Position numbers and translations under genes: made by a program. From the NCBI GenBank assembly GCA_038240875.1, contig JBBRGG010000118.1, positions 1 to 11,072 of the forward strand: DNA of 11,072 nucleotides, given 5' to 3'. Numbering within the stretch: position 1 is the stretch's first letter; each line of letters opens with the position of its first letter. The notes below the pieces were generated by a model. That model was not told the DNA's origin, made no database searches, and worked only from the letters and a program-made list of their open reading frames with translations. This document shows positions 5,959 to 11,072 of the stretch, in pieces. The DNA comes from JBBRGG01 sp038240875 (GTDB lineage Bacteria > Planctomycetota > Phycisphaerae > Phycisphaerales > UBA1924).

Positions 5959-7566
5959 ATGACACCAACATCGAGTCGTCGTGATCGGGTCGCTCACTCA
6001 CGTTCAGTGATTGCCGCTTCGGCGTGTTTGATCGCTGCGGGCTTGGCGATGAGCAACGCCGCGTACGCGCAGAATATCGGTCAGATCTGGAAGAATGATT
6101 GTGCCTCTTGCCATGGCGAGCGTGGCGCGGGTGGCAAGACTTCTGCGGGGGCGGACGTACCTTCGTTACTTGATGACGCGTGGAAGACCGACGGCTCAGA
6201 TCGCGCGCTCTTCGACGCCATTAAGACCGGGATGCCTGGTGTTGAAGGGCACGCATTTTCGCCTGCAAAGACCGATGCGCAGATCTGGTCGACGGTGGTG
6301 AACCTCCGCGAGATTCGTGCGCGTGATGCGCGTAAGCGCAACGGCTCGCCGACTGCGAAGGATGGCGTGTACACATCGAAACTGGGGAAGTTCTCGGTCG
6401 AGGAAGCGATTCCAGGCGGGCTTGATGTACCTTGGGCAGTTGACTTTGTGCCGATGCAGACTCCCAATGGGCTCAAGGATTTAGCTGGCGCGATGTTGGT
6501 CACCGAGCGTGCGGGAACGTTCCGCGTGGCGACCAAGGCGGACCCCAAAGCCGCGACGTGGACCTTGTCCGAGCCGGTTGCTGGCATGCCCAAGGTTGCC
6601 CCGATTGGTCAAGGCGGGTTGATGGACGTTGCTGTTCACCCCGACTTTGCGAGCAATGGATGGATTTATCTCGGGCTTTCTGATCCTGTGAAAGTTGTTG
6701 AAGGTGCCAAGCGCAGTGGTGCGGCGATGACGATTGTTGTTCGTGGCAAGCTCGAGCGCGACGGTACGGCGTGGAAGTGGACCAATCAGGAAACGATTTA
6801 CCAAGCTGCTCAGGATAAGTACACGTCCGGTGGCCTTCACTTTGGATGCAAGATTGTGTTTGATCCGCCCACGCCGAGCAAGGCTGGTGCGCCGGTCAAG
6901 GATCGATACGTTTTCTGGAGCATCGGCGAACGCGGGCAGGGCAAGCACGCGCAAGACCTCACTCGTCCCAGTGGCAAGGTCCATCGTTTGCACGATGACG
7001 GGCGAATCCCCGCGGATAATCCCTTCGTTGATGAAGAGTCAAAGGCTAAGGGGTACGACGGCGCGATCTGGTCCTATGGCCATCGCAATCCGCAGGGACT
7101 TCACTTTGATCTGGATGGCAATCTGTGGGACACTGAGCATGGGCCACGCGGCGGCGATGAAGTAAATCTGGTGCAAAAGGGGAAGAACTACGGCTGGCCA
7201 ATGGTCTCGTTTGGGATCGAGTACTCGGGTTCGCCTCGCGCTACGCCTTGGCCGGAAGATGCTGGTAAAGAGATCGTGATGCCTGTGTTTGTGTGGCTGC
7301 CCTCGATCGGCGCGAGCGGATTGGACGTGGTTCGACCGGGGCCGGATGGCGAAGCCTTCCCGATGTGGAAAAACGATTTGATCGCTGGCGGTTTGTCTGG
7401 GGCGAATGTTGATCGCATCCGCATTCGCGATGGCAAACTTGTTGAACGCGAAGAGTTGCTGCGAGGCATGGGCCGCGTGCGCGATGTGGCCACTGGGCCA
7501 GATGGCTCGGTGTATATTGTGCTCAATGATCCGGACAAGGTCTTGCGGATGGTGCCCGTTAAGTAA
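5959..7566 (+). CDS. Exported cytochrome c / PQQ-dependent aldose (sorbosone-type) dehydrogenase
   Basis: A 535-residue protein. Residues 1-38 resemble a signal peptide (SVIAASACLIAAGLAMSNAA, cleavage near AYAQ), so it should act in the periplasm. A small cytochrome c domain follows, with haem motif CASCH (48-52) and a likely axial methionine in KTGMPGVEGH (M92). From about 150 comes a glucose/sorbosone dehydrogenase beta-propeller of the YliI/Asd type: LDVPWAVDFVP, QGGLMDVAVHPDF (218-230), GGLHFG (291-296), IWSYGHRNPQGLHFD (370-384), EHGPRGGDEVNL (393-404), NYGWP (410-414) and the closing MGRVRDVATGPDGSVYIV. This family oxidises aldose sugars using PQQ; the cytochrome would take the electrons. 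Family members are usually about 370 residues without the haem domain. The start at 5959 was chosen over TTG 5941 because MTPTSSRRDR leads directly into the signal peptide. The 125-bp gap before it has no clear terminator or promoter. Confidence 0.88.
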   Translation: MTPTSSRRDRVAHSRSVIAASACLIAAGLAMSNAAYAQNIGQIWKNDCASCHGERGAGGKTSAGADVPSLLDDAWKTDGSDRALFDAIKTGMPGVEGHAFSPAKTDAQIWSTVVNLREIRARDARKRNGSPTAKDGVYTSKLGKFSVEEAIPGGLDVPWAVDFVPMQTPNGLKDLAGAMLVTERAGTFRVATKADPKAATWTLSEPVAGMPKVAPIGQGGLMDVAVHPDFASNGWIYLGLSDPVKVVEGAKRSGAAMTIVVRGKLERDGTAWKWTNQETIYQAAQDKYTSGGLHFGCKIVFDPPTPSKAGAPVKDRYVFWSIGERGQGKHAQDLTRPSGKVHRLHDDGRIPADNPFVDEESKAKGYDGAIWSYGHRNPQGLHFDLDGNLWDTEHGPRGGDEVNLVQKGKNYGWPMVSFGIEYSGSPRATPWPEDAGKEIVMPVFVWLPSIGASGLDVVRPGPDGEAFPMWKNDLIAGGLSGANVDRIRIRDGKLVEREELLRGMGRVRDVATGPDGSVYIVLNDPDKVLRMVPVK

Positions 7567-7638
7567 AGCAGCAAGCGAAGGACATCGGTATCAACTAGGG
7601 TCGCTCGCGCGATGAATTGCCCGCAAATACAGAGTGCT

Positions 7639-7653
7639 CTGCGTCAGACGCAG
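7639..7653. other. Small perfect inverted repeat between convergent genes
   Basis: CTGCGTCAGACGCAG is a six-base-pair stem with a 3-nt loop, located where the sugar dehydrogenase and fur genes converge and covering the fur stop codon (7644-7646). A role in transcription termination is possible from position, but the stem is short and no T-run follows on either strand. Confidence 0.25.
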
Positions 7654-8246
7654 CGTGCGCACACGCCAAAGAGCACGAGTTCGTGCCCTTCAACCTTGAA
7701 CCCAGGGGGGCAAAGCTCGGCGAAATCTCCTGGGCACTGGTACACCTCAAAGACCTTTGTGCACACACGGCAATAGAGGTGGTGATGGTGGCCTTGCCCG
7801 GTGAGTTCGTAGCGAGGGGATTGGCCTGGGATCTCGACGACACTTACGAGCCCTTCGTCTGCGAGGAGTTTGAGCGCGCGGTACACGGTCGCCATGCCTA
7901 GGCCTGGGGCTGCTTGTGCGGCGACGTCGAGGATCTCGCGGGCGGAAAGCGGTCCCGGGCCTTTGGCGAGGGCATCGCGCACGGCTTGGCGCTGCGGGGT
8001 ATGTCTTTGGGATTGGCGTTGTGTCTGGGTTTGGGATTGGCGTTGTTGCGACTCGCTGGCTTCATGTGCCGGGTCTGCGCAGGCATCGGTGCAGCGATGG
8101 ACATGGGCAGTAGCCGCCTTGGTGTTCACGCGGAAGGGAAAATCCGCCTTCTTACGGCGCGATTCGTTCGTTGCTTGTTTTGCTGCGCGAACTGGACTTG
8201 CCGGGAGAGGCTTGGAACGCTGAATTGGTGAGGGCACTTTCGCCAT
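7644..8246 (-). CDS. Fur-family metal- or peroxide-responsive transcriptional regulator with long N-terminal extension
   Basis: A 200-residue protein. The Fur core starts near 82 (HTPQRQAVRDAL), with a winged helix including MATVYRALKLLADEGLV (118-134), then SPRYELTGQGHHHHLYC (143-159). Two CxxC pairs, C159/C162 (CRVC) and C196/C199 (CARC), form the usual structural zinc site. The HHHH run at 153-156 and E167 are candidates for the sensing site, but I cannot separate Fur, Zur and PerR by eye. Unusual is an extension of about 80 residues: a basic start, a Cys/His cluster HVHRCTDACADPAHE (48-62) and a Gln/Arg/Ser repeat (67-81). Typical Fur proteins are 135-160 residues. The ATG at 8246 lies 14 bp after the MFS stop, with no Shine-Dalgarno sequence, so cotranscription with the MFS gene is likely. 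Internal GTG starts cannot be excluded. Confidence 0.87.
   Translation of the reverse strand: MAKVPSPIQRSKPLPASPVRAAKQATNESRRKKADFPFRVNTKAATAHVHRCTDACADPAHEASESQQRQSQTQTQRQSQRHTPQRQAVRDALAKGPGPLSAREILDVAAQAAPGLGMATVYRALKLLADEGLVSVVEIPGQSPRYELTGQGHHHHLYCRVCTKVFEVYQCPGDFAELCPPGFKVEGHELVLFGVCARCV
8006..8046 (-). repeat. 24-bp tandem repeat inside fur (Gln/Arg/Ser-rich linker)
   Basis: The 17-base word TTTGGGATTGGCGTTGT occurs exactly at 8006-8022 and again at 8030-8046, a 24-bp period that keeps the reading frame. It encodes two similar eight-residue units, QRQSQTQT and QRQSQRHT, immediately before the Fur core. In-frame repeats like this can change copy number by slippage without breaking the gene. 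Confidence 0.75.
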
Positions 8247-8260
8247 GCAAAATAATAGTC

Positions 8261-9754
8261 TTATAAAGGCTTGTGGACGTTGCTTGGAGTTGCGTGCTGC
8301 GTTTGGCTCTGTCTAGGTTCGAGGAGGATCAATCGTTCACCGGGCATGGCTGCGGGTGGACCGGGGTTGATCACGGATGCAGTCGGCAAATCGTGGTCTG
8401 GTTCGCGCAGGCGCATGAGCAGCGGAATGGTGCAGATTCGTGCCGCCGTTGAAACCCAAAAGACCATCGCGTATGCGGCGCGAGATTCGCCGGCGGCGAG
8501 AAACAACCCTGCGCCCGCAAGCGAGCCGCCAGACTTGCCCAGCTCGTTTCCTGCGGCAAAGAGCGTGAGCATGCTCGTGCGTTCTTCGGGTTTGAGCATG
8601 ACGTAATTGAGGAGGAACATCGAGAGCTCGATCCCAGCCCACACAATGCCGAAGGTAATCTGTCCTACGAGGAGCAGGATTGGGCTCGTGGTTGTGAGCC
8701 AGAAGAGTGAGCCTGGCACGACGAGCAAGCCCGACACGGCTAGGACTTTGCGTGGGCCAAATCGCCGGGCCAGTGCGCCGACGGTTGGGAGCGCGATGAT
8801 CCTTCCCAGAATCGCGCCCGCGAGCAGCCACGAGAGCGCGGGGCCGAGCCATGGAGCCGCTTCAAACATCGGGCGCTGGTCCGCCTTGAGAATGTCGACC
8901 ATGAAGGGATTGAAGTACGGGCCCGAGATCATTGCAGTAGTATACAGGCTCAATGCGTAGAGCAGGTATCGCCCGTCGGGCGAGTGTTTCATGCGTTTCA
9001 CGGCGTCAAATGGATGGATCCTTCGCTCTTGCCTGGGAGAGATTATGGGCTCGCTGTATTTGCCCAGGTGATATGCCGAGGCGATGCGAAAGCCGCACGC
9101 AATGATGAAAAGCCCGGCGTACACGAGCAGGATCGGGTCGAACGTGGGCGATTCTGTGGGCGTCGCGGCGACATGCTGCTGCGCGTCGATAGGTGAAACC
9201 AGGTGCGTGATTAACACGCCTTGGAACAGGATCGAGAGGAGCGTGGCAACGTGGAGGATGCGCGAGCGCTTGGCGAAATATCCAACGCGAACCTTTGGTG
9301 GAATAATCGCGCTGACGGTTGTCTGCCACGCTGGACCGGCAGCTGCTCCGAAGGTCCAGTACGCCATCCAGATCATGAAGACGCTCGCTGTCAACAAGTG
9401 GATCGAAGCGTGCTCGCGAAACCAAGGCACAAGCCAGGGCCCCGCGACGGCGCACGCGGCCAGTGGGAGGTACATGAGCGCTTGGCCCATGGCGCACCAG
9501 TACATGAATCGTGGGAATGATCCGATTCTTCGGATCAAGGCGGGAGCCTTCAATTGCAAGAGTGCGCCGATGAGCGCGGGGAGTGTCGTGATGAGGCCCG
9601 CCGCTACTGGGCCAAGGCCAAGACGTAAAGTGAATGGCGCGATGTACACCTCGGCGAGCCCAACCATGATTGCGTAGTACAACCCATCAAGCATGCATGC
9701 GCGAAGGTCGCTCCTGAGAATAGTTGCTTTGCGTGATGTCGCCGCGAGGTGCAT
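8261..9754 (-). CDS. Major facilitator superfamily (MFS) transporter, substrate unknown
   Basis: A 497-residue polytopic membrane protein with about twelve hydrophobic segments in two halves separated by a charged central loop (KYSEPIISPRQERRIHPF and neighbours). MFS features include the segment WTFGAAAGPAWQTTVSAIIPPKVRVGYFAKRSR in the first half, where a tryptophan-containing helix leads into a basic cytoplasmic loop, and ARRFGPRKVLAVSGLL in the second half, a form of the conserved basic loop between helices. The C-terminal tail (about 45 residues, Pro/Gln-rich) is hydrophilic. Nothing identifies the substrate. The ATG at 9754 was chosen over TTG 9859, which would overlap the preceding gene. 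It sits 64 bp after the GCS2-family gene and 14 bp before fur on the same strand, so the three may be one transcription unit and the substrate may relate to metal or thiol stress, but this is speculative. Confidence 0.83.
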   Translation of the reverse strand: MHLAATSRKATILRSDLRACMLDGLYYAIMVGLAEVYIAPFTLRLGLGPVAAGLITTLPALIGALLQLKAPALIRRIGSFPRFMYWCAMGQALMYLPLAACAVAGPWLVPWFREHASIHLLTASVFMIWMAYWTFGAAAGPAWQTTVSAIIPPKVRVGYFAKRSRILHVATLLSILFQGVLITHLVSPIDAQQHVAATPTESPTFDPILLVYAGLFIIACGFRIASAYHLGKYSEPIISPRQERRIHPFDAVKRMKHSPDGRYLLYALSLYTTAMISGPYFNPFMVDILKADQRPMFEAAPWLGPALSWLLAGAILGRIIALPTVGALARRFGPRKVLAVSGLLVVPGSLFWLTTTSPILLLVGQITFGIVWAGIELSMFLLNYVMLKPEERTSMLTLFAAGNELGKSGGSLAGAGLFLAAGESRAAYAMVFWVSTAARICTIPLLMRLREPDHDLPTASVINPGPPAAMPGERLILLEPRQSQTQHATPSNVHKPL

Positions 9755-9818
9755 GGTGGATGTGGTTCGAGTGGACTTGTTACTATTGAGTTTGGTTGAA
9801 TCGAGAATTGATCGTGCA

Positions 9819-11072
9819 TCAAGGTATAAAGAGCGTGTTGGTTTCGAGGCTCGTCGCAAGCCGCGTGTAGACTTCGATCAATCGGCCACGCGATGGATTT
9901 GGGCCGATGGCTTGGCTGAGCCTGCGAGCCAGGCACCCCTTGGCCAGGATTTCGTCGATGGTTGGCTTGGTTTCAGAGGGGACTTCATCGGTGCTTGGTG
10001 CATGCTTTGAAGAACTTGTGCTAACTGGACTACCCAGCACGTTCTCCGCGAGATGCCGCCACAGTTCATCTGCTCGGCACGTTGCGTGCGGGTATTCAAG
10101 AGCCTTTAAATACCCCTCATCCACGATCATCGCGTGGTCGCCATCTCGAATCGTTGACTGCAAGATGGCGAGCAAAGCCTCAACATCAAAGGCTTGCAAC
10201 ACCTTGGTCCCTGGGCCAATTTCGCCCAGCGTGAGAGCTCGCACGAGTGCGCGGGTTAACGCGACAATCGCGATGTCGGCCTTGGGGCACTCTTGCGCAT
10301 CGATAACACGAATCTCTATTGCGCCGCGCGAGAAGCGAGCGATGGCTCCGCGTGCGTTGGAAAACTCCTGCCCAAGCGTGCCTTGAGGCTCGATTTTGGC
10401 GAGTGCCGCATACAAAGGCTGGAAGATCTTCGCGTCGTACTCGCTACGCGTAAAAACTGCTTCAGGGATCACGCGTGCAGTCGCTTCAGGAACTCGCGTC
10501 GCGTTGGTGCGATATGTCTCGAGGCGCGAGTCCATCATGCCGGTGAGCACGCCATCCATAACGGGCGAGGCCGCGGCGATTGCGGGTAAGATCGGCAAAA
10601 CCATACGGATTGCGGCGTGCAGTCGCCCAAACTCATCCATCGGGTCCGCGTCGCTCGCGAAAGGCAGGTTGATGTGGCACGATTGCAAGTTGGCCCAGCC
10701 ATGGCGATTGCAGTTGAAGAGTTTGTGAAAGGTCGCGTACACATCGGCGTATGCGTGCTGCCACAAGACCGTCTCACGCGCAGGGTCCATCCAAGGGTGC
10801 ATTGCGCCCGGGAGCAGCAACAAACCCATCGGCGAGAGCAGTGCGTTGGCTTGTTTTGCAGCGGCGTGGAAGTCGCGCGAAAGAGTCGCGAGCGAACGCA
10901 CCGGCTGGCTGGTTTTAAATTCAACGACGTGCGCGGTGAGTTCATTGGACCAGCCAATAGGCCCAACATCGACGCCGCCGGGCCAGTTTGAATCGACATT
11001 GGGGTTTTCCTCGGGATCTACGACAGCGCCGGGGAGCTTCGCGGCAGCTTGAAGCAAGAGGTCGGCCTTGGG
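9819..11072 (-). CDS. GCS2-family glutamate-cysteine ligase-like enzyme (N-terminus beyond right edge)
   Basis: The frame is open to the window edge, so the start is missing; 417 residues are visible and the gene ends at TGA 9819-9821. The sequence matches the GCS2 (plant/YbdK-like) carboxylate-amine ligase fold: VEFKTSQPVRSL, LLLPGAMHPWMDP, FHKLFNCNRHGWANLQSCHINLPF, DEFGRLHAAIRMVLPILPAIAAASPVMDG, and RFSRGAIEIRVIDAQECPKADIA. These enzymes join an amine to the gamma-carboxylate of glutamate using ATP; the best known product is gamma-glutamylcysteine, the first step to glutathione, though many members have unknown substrates. The last 70 or so residues (after about ENVLGSPVS) are Ser/Thr/Pro-rich and then end in a short helical tail. 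The N-terminal ATP-binding part cannot be checked here. It precedes the MFS gene by 64 bp. Confidence 0.75.
   Translation of the reverse strand, partial: PKADLLLQAAAKLPGAVVDPEENPNVDSNWPGGVDVGPIGWSNELTAHVVEFKTSQPVRSLATLSRDFHAAAKQANALLSPMGLLLLPGAMHPWMDPARETVLWQHAYADVYATFHKLFNCNRHGWANLQSCHINLPFASDADPMDEFGRLHAAIRMVLPILPAIAAASPVMDGVLTGMMDSRLETYRTNATRVPEATARVIPEAVFTRSEYDAKIFQPLYAALAKIEPQGTLGQEFSNARGAIARFSRGAIEIRVIDAQECPKADIAIVALTRALVRALTLGEIGPGTKVLQAFDVEALLAILQSTIRDGDHAMIVDEGYLKALEYPHATCRADELWRHLAENVLGSPVSTSSSKHAPSTDEVPSETKPTIDEILAKGCLARRLSQAIGPNPSRGRLIEVYTRLATSLETNTLFIP

Noticed and set aside
9755..9859. TTG start of the MFS gene at 9859
   Set aside because: It overlaps the end of the GCS2-family gene and adds residues without hydrophobic or conserved character.
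1..11072. tRNA or rRNA genes, CRISPR arrays, insertion sequences, phage genes
   Set aside because: No cloverleaf, regularly spaced repeats, terminal inverted repeats, transposase or integrase motifs were seen on either strand.

Overview
The window is a compact stretch of bacterial chromosome with eight confident genes plus one cut off at the left edge, and no RNA gene, insertion sequence, prophage or CRISPR array. Base composition is moderately GC-rich. Most starts lack a clear Shine-Dalgarno sequence. A metal-permease/DtxR fusion like chlamydial YtgCR is present. Together these suggest a member of the PVC superphylum, most plausibly a planctomycete of the Phycisphaerae type. That assignment is inference; no marker gene in the window proves it.

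Layout. Positions 1-384 (+) hold the C-terminal end of the condensin partner ScpA, facing a four-gene operon read from right to left (5075 to 426, minus strand). In transcription order the operon encodes a TroA-like periplasmic metal-binding protein, a metal ABC ATPase, a first membrane permease and a second permease. The second permease carries a complete DtxR-type repressor at its C-terminus. The two permease genes overlap by one base (TAATG). Diverging from this operon at 5249 (+) is a stand-alone manganese-type DtxR regulator (MntR). The 173-bp divergent region holds two near-identical 24-bp palindromes, very likely metal-repressor operators. Positions 5104-5833 therefore look like the control centre of a manganese/iron/zinc uptake system with two potential DtxR-family sensors, one soluble and one built into the transporter.

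Next (5959-7566, +) is an exported PQQ-dependent aldose/sorbosone dehydrogenase with an N-terminal cytochrome c domain, a self-contained periplasmic oxidoreductase. Facing it on the minus strand is a second group: a GCS2-family glutamate-cysteine ligase-like enzyme (runs off the right edge), an MFS transporter and a Fur-family regulator. The Fur gene starts 14 bp after the MFS stop codon and has a long Cys/His- and Gln/Arg-rich N-terminal extension.

The most notable biology is the metal locus: a transporter-repressor fusion outside Chlamydia, coexisting with a free MntR and a duplicated operator in one compact locus. All function assignments come from reading motifs by eye; none was checked against a database.
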